Shown piece by piece: positions 44,301 to 45,865 of a stretch of DNA of 64,000 bases (its first letter is position 1; every line of letters starts with the position of its first letter). A program made the translations under genes and the position numbers. The stretch comes from Ariolimax columbianus (Eukaryota > Mollusca > Gastropoda > Stylommatophora > Arionidae), in NCBI GenBank assembly GCA_036924085.1, contig JAVGWX010000018.1:25642063-25706062 (forward strand). Direction: 5' to 3'. Under the pieces are notes generated by a model. That model ran no database searches and was not told the origin of the DNA. It saw only the letters and a list, made by a program, of their open reading frames with translations.

Positions 44301-44879
44301 TCCCTTTTCCTTAGCCAGTCTGCTGTGTTGCAGCCTGTTATCCAGTATCACCACGCGAAAAGTCTTGGCAACTCTGGCTCGCTGGTCCTGAAGCTAGCAG
44401 TCAGCTATGAGTTACTGCATTGCTCAGCGTCTCGATCCTGACCTAGATAGTCAGTCAACTATGAGTCACTGGCTCCTGTCAATTCGTCCACTGCTGCATC
44501 TTCAGTCCTATGTTATTGTTTCATTCAATTTCAGACATCTGTGCCTCTATTTTTCAGCCATCTTAACCAGACAACCACCTGGACCCATCCAGTTTCTTGC
44601 ATGGAACATCAGACGTCATCCAAGGCACCGCCACCACCTGCTCATGGGCAGCAGGAGCAGCAGCAAGCCGAACCAGAACAACCTCAGCTCCAACAGAAAC
44701 GGCCATCTCCTCTTCAACAAGCAAAACAAAAACACTCGGCACCACCGGCACCCCCACAGAGAAGCACACACTCCAAGCAGCTAAAAGAACAACAGCCTAA
44801 GGAATTGAAACAACGCAAGGATAAAAACACCCCACATTTATCTATAGAGGAGCCTAAACTGACCCAAACTGCTTCATAA
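2235..44879 (+). CDS. STXBP4: STXBP4-like (Synip) gene, 15 exons, 5' end missing
   Basis: Joined exons: 2235-2330, 4544-4613, 7034-7108, 11297-11388, 16314-16357, 19749-19803, 22783-22988, 25944-26040, 26945-27036, 28990-29133, 30993-31154, 33732-33886, 36238-36353, 39380-39437, 44558-44879. All introns are GT-AG and every junction keeps the frame, giving about 594 residues after the missing start. Seen in order: a PDZ domain (about residues 1-85), a linker rich in Ser and charged residues (110-215), an EF-hand-like segment (about 225-262), coiled coils (280-425), a WW domain (about 469-498) and a Q/P/K-rich tail. This order, and the detailed resemblance of the coiled-coil and WW exons, fits syntaxin-binding protein 4. 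In mammals STXBP4 binds syntaxin-4 and restrains insulin-driven GLUT4 vesicle fusion, and it also stabilises a p63 isoform; a role here in vesicle-fusion control is inferred. The vertebrate protein is about 550 residues. The start codon exon was not found in 1-2234. Confidence 0.9.
2640..3380 (-). mobile_element. LINE fragment with RNase H domain
   Basis: On the minus strand a frame reads RMETEAVTSVLKW, then WIYCPAHAVVQGNERADIMA, the RNase H region of a non-LTR element (second active-site segment, and the 'P.H....GNE.AD' block). A frame slip near 2820 leads into a Cys-rich tail. It is a decayed 5'-truncated copy. Confidence 0.75.
3475..3600 (-). repeat. Family A retroposon, partial
   Basis: The plus-strand text 'gtccagagaacggaatgcat', 'acagcttgactgc' and 'cgacacatccg' is the reverse complement of the family A core seen at 28.2 kb and elsewhere. 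Confidence 0.65.
3620..3905 (-). repeat. Family B repeat
   Basis: Reverse complement of the family B copy at 60.2 kb. Shared phrases include 'cagatgaagtcaaacata', 'atgcgaggaaagctac' and 'tgtgggcatt'. Confidence 0.65.
4000..4500. other. No recognisable gene
   Basis: AT-rich intron sequence between family B and exon b with no feature I can support. Confidence 0.4.
4544..4613 (+). CDS. STXBP4: STXBP4-like exon b: PDZ core
   Basis: The acceptor is ccttcttgcag and the donor is gtatgt. It encodes GDIFCGDLILEVNGQSM, the canonical PDZ 'GD.IL.VNG' core, and ends at the start of the second helix. It enters with two bases of a Gly codon and leaves with two bases of an Arg codon, matching both neighbours. 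Confidence 0.93.
4685..4985 (+). mobile_element. SINE3 (tRNA-headed)
   Basis: The head 'gcgcagtggttagtgca' and the later 'gggttcagtcccagt' resemble tRNA A and B boxes. The body phrases 'gggaaagtaaagatggc' and 'atatgggcctaacatcat' recur at 55.5 kb and 63.5 kb. Confidence 0.7.
5100..5890 (-). mobile_element. LINE 3' part, split by a family A insertion
   Basis: Minus-strand frames read ASETWTITADIQSRIHAMEM (5890-5690), then YKDRVTNVEIRQRVEDVIGP and RRKIAWCGHVARSNGI (5510-5330). This is the standard ORF2 C-terminus in correct order, interrupted by about 175 bp on the other strand. A near copy of the last part is at 29.6-30.0 kb. Confidence 0.8.
5507..5685 (+). mobile_element. Family A retroposon inserted in a LINE
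   Basis: The core 'tgtcggaccgaaaggtgc', 'cgcagtcaagctgtaaact' and 'gggagattgaaaa' ends in a GAA repeat. The flanks share aggagtttt on the left and aggactttt on the right, an imperfect 9-bp duplication. The host LINE frame resumes across it. The copy is 5'-truncated. Confidence 0.75.
5900..5927 (+). repeat. Poly-G tract
   Basis: 28 bp, all G but for one A. It could form a quadruplex and may vary in length or be mis-assembled. Confidence 0.9.
5990..6670. repeat. Large inverted repeat (fold-back)
   Basis: The arms meet at a perfect 16-bp inverted pair (6311-6326 and 6335-6350) with an 8-bp spacer. Pairing continues outward: 'gatcttcagtcagct' with 'agctgactgaagatc', then a family A piece on each side ('gcttggctgcgata' and 'tcgcagccaagc'). 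Each arm is about 330 bp, with gaps. The inner part resembles a LINE 3' end like that near 12.3 kb. Confidence 0.8.
7034..7108 (+). CDS. STXBP4: STXBP4-like exon c: PDZ helix 2 and last strand
   Basis: The acceptor is ctccatccacag. The donor is read as CA|gtaagt, which leaves two bases of a Gln codon. It encodes RAVTMLRQASASNHVELVIA: the PDZ helix 2 with its conserved Ala-hydrophobic pattern, then the last strand VELVIAR. A 385-bp TTAA-bounded element starts only 30 bp after the exon end. Confidence 0.92.
7139..7523 (+). mobile_element. TTAA-bounded MITE-like element (copy 1)
   Basis: It is bounded by TTAA at 7135-7138 and 7524-7527. It matches, inverted, 61.31-61.74 kb over most of its length ('tggcaatttcatggatttac', 'cactagtgagtatacagaga' region). 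The end 'ctttggctgaacc' resembles the ends of the TTAA elements at 48.6 and 53.8 kb, but its own two ends are not clear inverted repeats. Confidence 0.55.
7803..7905 (+). repeat. tRNA-like SINE head, degenerate
   Basis: 'gtggtcaagaggtaaggcac' followed by 'atcgaatcccgcaa' resembles A and B boxes. No body matching SINE1-4 was recognised. Confidence 0.35.
7990..8400 (-). mobile_element. LINE 3' fragment
   Basis: It is homologous at DNA level to 15.1-15.5 kb and more distantly to 5.1-5.5 kb. The plus text includes 'caagaccatttgatctcgat' and 'cttcaaaaggccctattgct'. The minus strand encodes a broken 'KRRW.DNI.EW' type C-terminus. Confidence 0.65.
8850..9400 (-). mobile_element. LINE 3' fragment, different lineage
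   Basis: The minus strand of 9330-9170 reads like GKRKRGRPKKCWTEDI followed by DRQKWHEF, with frame breaks. This is a typical non-LTR ORF2 C-terminus. Downstream is a degenerate 3' region. Confidence 0.65.
9590..9760 (-). repeat. Family B repeat, partial
   Basis: It shares 'gaggaccccgatctaccttc' and 'gatgtgaggaaagc' with the inverted family B copies at 3.7 kb and 48.2 kb. Confidence 0.6.
9800..10450. other. No gene; degenerate repeats
   Basis: There is a stretch near 10060-10250 whose plus text resembles a reverse tRNA-type head ('cacccctagaccacactgcc'). Nothing firm can be named. Confidence 0.35.
10590..10800 (+). mobile_element. Family A retroposon, 5'-truncated
   Basis: 'aacaggctgcaacagagcag', 'aaggtgcaaatattgtagtc' and 'gattgagaacaaatgaagaa' follow the order of the full copy at 28.2 kb. 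Confidence 0.7.
11297..11388 (+). CDS. STXBP4: STXBP4-like exon d: linker after PDZ
   Basis: The acceptor is gtcttgtacag and the donor is gtatat. It encodes a segment beginning REFAGYMTKNG and ending NGSQLT. It has no recognised domain and continues directly from the PDZ strand. The phase matches exons c and e. Confidence 0.85.
11470..12400 (+). mobile_element. LINE reverse transcriptase relic
   Basis: Broken frames carry the RT active-site segment LRYADDSVVLSK near 11635, preceded by GGRQGCILS near 11500. Later come LQRLKKIRNLWQNTNKRT and PVVTTYGCEMWTTVQTLEKK. Stops and frameshifts rule out a working protein. The 3' end near 12290-12400 resembles the arms of the fold-back at 6.3 kb. It starts about 80 bp after exon d. 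Confidence 0.85.
12475..12750 (+). mobile_element. SINE2 (tRNA-headed), copy 1
   Basis: The head 'tggcgaagtggttaagccg' and 'gtgggttcgactctg' are clear A and B boxes of a tRNA type with a long variable arm. The body 'gacgagagagtgaggat' and tail 'gctagcaaaataaattatgc' recur almost unchanged at 16.8 kb. Confidence 0.85.
12800..13590 (+). pseudogene. LINE ORF2 C-terminus with RNase H, 245 codons open
   Basis: An open frame at 12827-13564. It has the Glu-containing helix FRAEAEALKAAVEAML, the Asp segment VLFTDALAMVTAL, and WVPSHCNIQGNEEADRLAKE with the conserved His and Asp. A C-terminal Cys/His block follows, with ECTCGTEKMTAEHLLQNCPA. These are the RNase H and terminal zinc-knuckle-like parts of a non-LTR retrotransposon protein. 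The first catalytic Asp strand and the whole RT are missing, so it is a 5'-truncated copy. The 3' end runs into a GAA repeat, the tail seen in family A. SINE2 lies directly upstream. Good codon continuity suggests a fairly recent insertion. Confidence 0.85.
13600..14185. other. No gene; possible old SINE piece
   Basis: Near 14050-14130 the plus text resembles a reversed tRNA-type head. No coding signal was seen. Confidence 0.3.
14189..14550 (+). repeat. Tandem repeat, period about 46 bp, 8 copies
   Basis: The unit includes 'cccagggttctcctgaccct' and 'tgtaccagacgtgggatag'. Copies differ by substitutions and small indels. Open frames on the minus strand here are by-products of the repeat. Confidence 0.9.
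14560..15080. other. No recognisable gene
   Basis: Unique-looking intron sequence with stops in every frame. Confidence 0.35.
15085..15545 (-). mobile_element. LINE 3' fragment
   Basis: Close relative of 7.99-8.4 kb. It shares 'ttgcaagaccatttgatctc' and 'cttttatgttgtcct'. Confidence 0.65.
15560..16300. other. No recognisable gene
   Basis: Intron sequence before exon e with no supported feature. Confidence 0.35.
16314..16357 (+). CDS. STXBP4: STXBP4-like exon e: short linker exon
   Basis: This is a 44-bp exon between acceptor catatcaccag and donor gtatgt. It encodes DSDAEFQRKVGSTLK with the split first codon. Exact phase fit and good splice sites support it; short length and lack of a domain make it less certain than its neighbours. 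Confidence 0.75.
16525..16740 (+). repeat. tRNA-headed SINE remnant
   Basis: 'gtggcctaggcgtgaaaca' and 'caggtttgaatcccgcc' look like A and B boxes. It ends near 'ggatgttctgcaaaggat'. No full body match was found. Confidence 0.45.
16795..17070 (+). mobile_element. SINE2 (tRNA-headed), copy 2
   Basis: It matches the copy at 12.48 kb from 'tggcgaagtggttaagctg' to 'gctagcaaaataaattatgc' with few changes. Confidence 0.85.
17315..17690 (+). repeat. Family G repeat
   Basis: It shares 'gcttagcgggctaggctc', 'cttattactccgct' and 'ggtgctatgccatgtca' with 55.2-55.8 kb. Confidence 0.7.
18150..18470 (+). mobile_element. LINE RNase H domain, first part
   Basis: The frame has NWTHIYTDGSAEGQVSDGG, with the first catalytic Asp of RNase H, followed by THKAFPTGKISSSLQ. 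The domain stops here and resumes near 18.9 kb after an insertion. Confidence 0.75.
18470..18890 (-). mobile_element. LINE piece inserted in another LINE
   Basis: It opens with a CTT repeat and 'cgtacgcagtcagacag', the reverse of the LINE tail at 13.56 kb. The rest ('cattgacaacatcccgcca', 'tcaggtgtaat'-like) matches 35.44-35.75 kb. The word 'agccttcaatc' flanks its first 40 bp on both sides, so more than one event may be present. Confidence 0.6.
18895..19400 (+). mobile_element. LINE RNase H domain, second part
   Basis: It encodes TVFFTDCRSLLEAIKRTLEV and ALQWLPSHCGITGNERADAL, the second half of the RNase H domain begun at 18.15 kb. A broken terminal block follows, with a Cys-containing 'CPCETRVQTSEHIL' like segment. 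Confidence 0.8.
19749..19803 (+). CDS. STXBP4: STXBP4-like exon f: short linker exon
   Basis: A 55-bp exon preceded by attcttttcag and followed by gtatta. It encodes DSEQDAYRPGEHLGLLHQ, starts in phase 0 and leaves one base. The donor is weaker than the others, but the phase links exons e and g exactly. Confidence 0.75.
19860..20380. other. No recognisable gene
   Basis: No coding signal or repeat family was recognised. Confidence 0.3.
20385..20720 (+). mobile_element. LINE C-terminal fragment
   Basis: Broken frames read like RRLVGTTPVLDYIKRQQ and FGHVRRLPPHNTPDK, a non-LTR ORF2 C-terminus. A relative lies at 34.85-35.28 kb. Confidence 0.7.
21025..22175 (+). repeat. Tandem repeat, period 55 bp, about 20 copies
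   Basis: The unit is about 'tagttgcaatagattgtagt' plus 'caggtaggctagtttaatga' plus 'tgacacctatttata'. The central copies (21.24-21.56 kb) are nearly identical; copies toward 22.1 kb are diverged, as expected of edge copies. Confidence 0.93.
22180..22700 (+). repeat. Tandem repeat, period 30-44 bp, about 13 copies
   Basis: The unit is 'ccagtctaataattaatgtg' plus 'ccatactttaagtagacaaa' in long copies; short copies lack the second part's end. It directly adjoins the 55-bp array and ends 83 bp before exon g. Confidence 0.92.
22783..22988 (+). CDS. STXBP4: STXBP4-like exon g: Ser-rich linker
   Basis: The acceptor is ttaaactaccag and the donor is gtaagt. The 206-bp exon encodes 69 residues including HISSSSSCASEV, RPSSNGSMVSRG and YLDSLLSRKLSQDPGLKLH. 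Its Ser and Arg richness suggests a flexible segment that could be phosphorylated (inference). It follows two tandem arrays that fill the end of intron 6. Confidence 0.88.
23035..23220 (-). mobile_element. LINE 3' fragment
   Basis: The minus strand reads IPRGTVLGKRRRGCPKMCL and then WTDMALIETAT, a decayed ORF2 C-terminus of the 'GKRRRGRPK' type. Confidence 0.6.
23280..23430 (+). repeat. Family B repeat, partial
   Basis: 'tcctctaggcggttgtgcta' and 'tgcttggcttcatctgtgt' match 48.2 kb and 60.3 kb. Confidence 0.65.
23619..24510 (+). repeat. Tandem repeat, period 180 bp, 5 copies
   Basis: Copies start at about 23619, 23799, 23979, 24159 and 24339. They are nearly identical, differing in the T-run and a few single bases. 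Each holds 'tttcacaaggatgcaggtac' followed by the reverse tail of SINE1 ('gcgtttaccttatttcttta'). The last copy runs straight into a SINE1 body. Confidence 0.95.
24450..24698 (-). mobile_element. SINE1 (tRNA-headed)
   Basis: Read on the minus strand it starts 'gatggcgtggcctagtggtt', contains 'gggttcgatccccatcacag' (A and B boxes) and ends in an A-rich tail. Copies are at 28.6, 58.1 and 62.6 kb. Confidence 0.88.
25110..25240 (+). repeat. Family B repeat, 3' part
   Basis: 'ccaccttgttagccagactg' and 'gtttccagggaaaactgc' correspond to the end of the copy at 48.35 kb. It merges into the next array. Confidence 0.6.
25230..25545 (+). repeat. Tandem repeat, period about 40-42 bp, 7-8 copies
   Basis: The unit is 'tgtttcacctgaccctgact' plus 'aacattgtctgatcagta'. 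Copies vary by a 2-bp 'gt' step. Confidence 0.92.
25545..25812 (+). repeat. Tandem repeat, period 31 bp, about 9 copies
   Basis: The unit is 'gataggtatgttttgcttga' plus 'ccacatggtat'. It follows the 40-bp array directly and shares its 'tatgttt...tga' frame, so it may derive from it. Open minus-strand frames here are repeat artefacts. Confidence 0.92.
25944..26040 (+). CDS. STXBP4: STXBP4-like exon h: EF-hand-like segment, first half
   Basis: The acceptor is cttgtaactcag and the donor is gtgagc. It encodes AIINLGLQLSPTTQMTLRES followed by LNIDQNGMVKFE. The pattern D-Q-N-G-x-V-x-F-E resembles an EF-hand loop plus entering helix, but the loop is short of one acidic ligand, so calcium binding is doubtful. 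Confidence 0.88.
26105..26910 (+). repeat. Tandem repeat, period 40 bp, about 20 copies, filling intron 8
   Basis: The unit is 'agaagattattttatcttgt' plus 'cagtttctgggttcctcttt'. It runs from about 65 bp after the donor of exon h to about 35 bp before the acceptor of exon i. Every unit holds a pyrimidine stretch followed by AG. Confidence 0.95.
26945..27036 (+). CDS. STXBP4: STXBP4-like exon i: EF-hand-like segment, second half
   Basis: The acceptor is ttctatcccacag and the donor is gtacag. It encodes DFVEVTKGIFQNELGALR and then RSLPQNVSQEIVQ. The start completes the exiting helix of the EF-hand-like unit begun in exon h. The 904-bp intron before it is almost wholly a 40-bp tandem repeat. 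Confidence 0.88.
27040..28225. other. No gene; old repeats
   Basis: 27.1-27.3 kb loosely resembles 33.3-33.6 kb ('catcctttgtacaatg' type text), possibly an old LINE. The rest is AT-rich with no supported feature. Confidence 0.35.
28242..28601 (+). mobile_element. Family A retroposon, longest copy, with target-site duplication
   Basis: It is bounded by 'catttcgatgaggg' at 28228-28241 and 28602-28615, a perfect 14-bp duplication. The 360-bp element starts near 'aaggatcaagatgcagag', has 'cgcagtcaagctgtaaact' in its second half and ends 'gagaatgaacgaagccaag'. No protein frame or clear tRNA boxes were seen. Shorter copies elsewhere share only the 3' part, which fits target-primed reverse transcription. 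Confidence 0.85.
28613..28800 (+). mobile_element. SINE1 (tRNA-headed)
   Basis: It starts 'gggacggcgtgggctagtgg' directly at the end of the family A element. 'gcatgcagaagttagatgca' and the A-rich 3' end match the other SINE1 copies. The B box is damaged. Confidence 0.8.
28990..29133 (+). CDS. STXBP4: STXBP4-like exon j: coiled coil
   Basis: The acceptor is gttttaaacag and the donor is gtcagt. It is an in-phase exon of exactly 48 codons, including VVRERDQLRAEVAVLREDLR, a clear heptad-repeat coiled coil rich in Glu, Arg and Leu. Confidence 0.92.
29280..29640 (-). mobile_element. LINE 3' fragment
   Basis: 'cgaagatggcgacagtgtca' and 'gaaactttcagagagtcttc' match 43.09-43.40 kb, the terminal part of the LINE read there. 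Confidence 0.65.
29643..29966 (-). mobile_element. LINE ORF2 C-terminus, open
   Basis: The minus strand encodes TTIKRRKMAWCGHVARSNGI, RGRGRPRKRWVDNITEW and TDREGWRGIFMSSC, the 'WCGHV.R...RGRPRKRW.DNI' end of a non-LTR protein with an intact frame. Close kin of 5.1-5.5 kb. Only about 100 codons remain. Confidence 0.8.
30445..30800 (-). mobile_element. Family A retroposon, near full length
   Basis: The plus text is the reverse complement of 28.24-28.60 kb: 'tagtccagagaatggaatgc', 'acagcttgactgcgata' and 'atccaggatcaccgcgtgga'. Confidence 0.8.
30993..31154 (+). CDS. STXBP4: STXBP4-like exon k: coiled coil
   Basis: The acceptor is acctgttccag and the donor is gtatgt. An in-phase exon of 54 codons with EEVRSLKSKLHLSEQAQA and DYEEVVAMLENEVAQLRMQM. 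This stretch resembles the central coiled coil of vertebrate STXBP4 closely and is one of the exons that identifies the gene. Confidence 0.95.
31512..31790 (-). repeat. Family A2 retroposon
   Basis: 'tcatcctgaaaatggcattt', 'cagtgaggctgctgcac' and 'ttatgagtcgctgacaa' match 43.88-44.1 kb. Confidence 0.6.
31836..31855 (+). repeat. Poly-G tract, 20 bp
   Basis: Uninterrupted run of G. Confidence 0.9.
31945..32240 (+). mobile_element. SINE4 (tRNA-headed)
   Basis: 'gctggaggttgctggttcaa' gives a B-box-like sequence. 'ttttttcccgtggactttct' and 'tctgggtagtagagatc' recur at 51.2-51.46 kb. Confidence 0.65.
32240..32860. other. No recognisable gene
   Basis: There may be a short family B piece near 32285 ('atccccatagtggtgag'). 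Otherwise nothing supported. Confidence 0.3.
32865..33290 (-). pseudogene. piggyBac-type transposase fragment
   Basis: The minus strand encodes IPGYITEESETIDFSSLFLD, then NLTEKTNLRAHQLHI and DATVEEMKAFLGLRIYMEYL, with YRDYWTNEGSLLGLLPDF. This is the start of the DDE_Tnp_1_7 (piggyBac) domain, where 'F.....L..I..ETN' precedes 'L......F.G..I.MG' and the 'YWS' block. It covers about 130 residues and ends before any catalytic Asp. It represents the part missing from the relic at 40.6-42.4 kb. Confidence 0.85.
33732..33886 (+). CDS. STXBP4: STXBP4-like exon l: coiled coil, family-specific
   Basis: The acceptor is tttttcttggcag and the donor is gtgtgg. It encodes QKRLAVLVCQLKKAESGKKT and YEVATEKLMRYVEHSMEVL, strongly reminiscent of the conserved STXBP4 segment before the WW domain. 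It enters in phase 0 and leaves two bases of an Arg codon. Confidence 0.95.
33975..34320 (-). mobile_element. Family A retroposon
   Basis: 'gtccggagaacggaatgcgt', 'acagcttgactgcaata' and 'atccaggatcaccatgtga' in reverse orientation. It starts about 90 bp after exon l. Confidence 0.78.
34430..34578 (-). mobile_element. LINE C-terminal fragment
   Basis: The minus strand reads DSETWPITKDIMKTVQTYIN and RCLRRIEKLIWYDKIS, the 'SETW..TK......FINRCLRRIL' block of non-LTR proteins. Confidence 0.75.
34578..34790 (+). repeat. SINE remnant with tRNA-like head
   Basis: 'gatacggtggcttaggggtt' and 'caccaggtttggatcac' look like degraded A and B boxes, followed by a T-run and 'ccagtcgacccagctgg'. Confidence 0.45.
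34850..35285 (+). mobile_element. LINE C-terminal fragment
   Basis: The frames read TLYKTIFLPIFCYQSQNWTL then broken text related to 20.39-20.72 kb, ending 'gaagcatatactaaggcctg'. Confidence 0.7.
35410..36130 (-). mobile_element. LINE reverse transcriptase 3' part
   Basis: The minus strand carries, across frame breaks, SDKLGLNFNMKKIKLLKLNT, a segment like 'EEVDTLTYLDNTI', and LELLYGAETWRTTKAI. These are the thumb and C-terminal parts of a non-LTR RT. The fragment reaches to about 100 bp from exon m. Its 3' end matches the piece at 18.5-18.9 kb. Confidence 0.75.
36238..36353 (+). CDS. STXBP4: STXBP4-like exon m: helix before the WW domain
   Basis: The acceptor is ctgaatcattgcag and the donor is gtaagt. 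It encodes KKRVLQQLTTEGREVVRTVR followed by SLMETV, matching the helical stretch that lies just before the WW domain in STXBP4. It leaves one base of a Pro codon. The open frame continues upstream to 36158, but only the AG at 36236-36237 gives the right phase. Confidence 0.92.
36437..39075 (+). repeat. Tandem repeat, period 30 bp, about 84 copies (intron 13)
   Basis: The unit is 'gaacttgttttcatgtgacc' plus 'cttgctaatt', exactly 30 bp with no indels over 2.5 kb. Variants sit at fixed sites: c or t in 'tcatg', c/t/a in the 'gaccctt' part, and g or c before 'taatt'. Degenerate edge units lie at 36437-36570. Because the period is a multiple of three, one minus-strand frame stays open for 852 codons of a 10-residue repeat. 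Confidence 0.97.
39082..39205 (+). repeat. Family B repeat, 5' part
   Basis: 'gttgtttaatgcccacaatg' and 'cttttgtgcgccctgaaa' match 60.2 kb. It is joined directly to the end of the 30-bp array. Confidence 0.7.
39380..39437 (+). CDS. STXBP4: STXBP4-like exon n: WW domain, first half
   Basis: The acceptor is ttccacaatacag and the donor is gtaagt. The 58-bp exon encodes LPFGWEEAYTAEGIKYYI plus two bases of an Asn codon. It holds the first signature Trp, the acidic pair after it and the aromatic Tyr-Tyr block of a WW domain. Its frame joins exactly to exon o. Confidence 0.95.
39465..39890 (+). repeat. Low-complexity repeat of 'tgttatggtgtgttaca' type
   Basis: Irregular alternation of 'tgttatggtg' and 'tgttacatta' over 425 bp, beginning 28 bp after exon n. 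All overlapping open frames are artefacts. Confidence 0.9.
39900..40600. other. No recognisable gene
   Basis: AT-rich intron 14 sequence. I looked here for the other end of the piggyBac relic and did not find it. Confidence 0.4.
40600..42450 (-). pseudogene. Decayed piggyBac transposase element
   Basis: Minus strand, from 42195: an acidic N-terminus (SDTELNDSEDSDYSD) with a basic patch. A gap follows, and then the C-terminal half: FDRLLEDI near 41500, VMCVSWRDKKSKKP and YNLSMNGCDRVDQMISCYGN at 41110-41360. Next come a 'WKKVFMWAMEITQLNAHIL' helix near 41070 and a Cys-rich end near 40750. The 'YN..M.G.D..DQ' and 'KK.F' blocks are piggyBac hallmarks. Frameshifts, stops and the missing centre make it inactive. 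At the right side TTAA (42451-42454) adjoins 'cacattccggaccaatgacc' read on the minus strand, a likely terminal repeat. The left end was not found. Confidence 0.85.
42690..42990 (+). repeat. Family A2 retroposon
   Basis: 'gggccagcgaatcacagctg', 'agggcgtagatgtcgcagtc' and 'caggacgaacgccaa', ending in 'aagaag'. Same order as 46.09-46.38 kb. Confidence 0.65.
43085..43860 (-). mobile_element. LINE ORF2 C-terminus
   Basis: The minus strand reads ALIRWTGHVVRMSDERLPKQ, LLYGEFMTG and KKRYKDTLKVSLKSF across minor breaks, then a Cys/His end at 43.1-43.2 kb. This is the very common 'GHV.RM...RLPK....GEL..G.R..GG..KR..D' type. A DNA relative lies at 29.28 kb. Confidence 0.8.
43880..44100 (-). repeat. 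Family A2 retroposon
   Basis: 'attcatcctgaaaaaaacat', 'cagcgaggctgcgaaatctg' and 'gttatgggtcactgacc' in reverse orientation. Confidence 0.6.
44110..44440 (-). mobile_element. Family A retroposon
   Basis: 'cttctttgttcgttctcaat' (reverse of the GAA tail), 'acagtttgc'-like core and 'tatccagtatcaccacgcga'. It ends about 115 bp before the last STXBP4-like exon. Confidence 0.75.
44558..44879 (+). CDS. STXBP4: STXBP4-like exon o: WW second half and C-terminal tail
   Basis: The acceptor is cctctatttttcag. The exon starts with one base completing Asn, then HLNQTTTWTHPV, which gives the second WW Trp, 22 residues after the first, and the closing Pro. The rest is a low-complexity tail rich in Gln, Pro, Lys and Ser, including PPPPAHGQQEQQQAEPEQPQ, ending at the TAA at 44877-44879. 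An alternative AG at 44533-44534 would break the frame. Confidence 0.93.
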
Positions 44880-45009
44880 CTTATTATCTTGGAACAGCGA
44901 TTTGCATCTTGGCTTTTTGTTAGTATTTAGTAAGTGTGTATTTTCCAATTTTCAGTTTTGTTTCAGATCAGAGATTTATAAACTTTAGCTTCCTGCAGGT
45001 CTGTATCAT

Positions 45010-45565
45010 AGAGCATGTGGTTAATATTGTTTGAGTTTGTTATTGATCCAGTGGCCTGTGGGCTCTTGCCCTTTGGCCGTTAATATTGTTTGATTTGGTT
45101 ATTGATCCAGCGGCATGTGGGCTCTTGCCCTTTGACCGTTAATATTGTTTGATTTGGCTATTGATCCAATGTCCTGTGGGCTTCTTCCCTTTGGCCGTTA
45201 ATATTGAGTTGGTTATTGATCCAGCTGCCTTGGGGCTCTTGCCCTTTGGCCGTTAATATTGTTTGAGTTGGTTATTGATCCAGTGGCCTGTGTGCTCTTG
45301 CCCTTTGGCCATTAATATTGTTTGATTTGGTTATTGATCCAGCGACATGTGGGCTCTTGCCCTTTGACCGTTAATATTGTTTGATTTGGCTATTGATCCA
45401 GCGTCCTGTGGGCTTCTTCCCTTTGGTCGTTAATATTGAGTTGGTTATGGATACAGCTGCTTTGGGGCTCTTGCCCTTTGGCCGTTAATATTGTTTGAGT
45501 TTGTTATTGATCCAGCTGCCTTGGGTCTCTTGCCCTTTGGCCGTTAATATTGTTTGAGTTTGTGA
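45010..45565 (+). repeat. Tandem repeat, period 59 bp, about 9 copies, in the probable 3' UTR
   Basis: The unit is 'gttaatattgtttgatttgg' plus 'ttattgatccagcggcatgt' plus 'gggctcttgccctttgacc'. Variants recur in the same order twice over about 230 bp: 'ggcatg', then 'cttcttccc', then 'gagttggttat'. So a four-unit block was duplicated. Confidence 0.92.
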
Positions 45566-45573
45566 GGAACTTT

Positions 45574-45579
45574 AATAAA
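45574..45579 (+). promoter_or_regulatory. Candidate polyadenylation signal AATAAA
   Basis: A canonical hexamer 695 bp after the stop codon and just after the 59-bp array, in AT-rich sequence. It is the first convincing AATAAA I saw after the gene; no downstream GU-rich element was tested. Confidence 0.45.
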
Positions 45580-45865
45580 GCAAAATACCAATGGTAACAT
45601 GGAAACTTGAAACTCATCCTTGATGCCAAGCAGCCAAAAGTTTTCCTTTTCTCTGCAATCCATTTGGTTAGTTCTTAGAATTTGCCACTCGTGTCTTCCT
45701 TGGTCTAGCTTTCAGACTCTCGTTTGGCTGTTCATAGTGGGTTTTTGTGTGGTTCCATTATTGTGGCTTACTAGGCCGGGGAAGATATGGCTCAATTGTG
45801 TTCAGTTCCCCCAAACTTTTACCTGGTAGCTAACTGGCTAGAAAAAGTTGGTGTTAACCTTTTGT

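Larger units (their letters stand above)
44880..45580 (+). other. Probable 3' UTR of the STXBP4-like gene
   Basis: This stretch follows the stop codon with no splice-like break. It holds the 59-bp tandem array and ends at a canonical AATAAA. That it is transcribed is inferred from position only. Confidence 0.5.

Noticed and set aside
44535..44557. Upstream alternative acceptor for the last exon
   Set aside because: Using the AG at 44533-44534 changes the phase and loses the second half of the WW domain.
44407..44784. Alternative frame with His/Arg/Ser-rich 125 codons over the last exon
   Set aside because: The frame joined in phase from the WW exon is the neighbouring one, which continues the WW domain through its second Trp.
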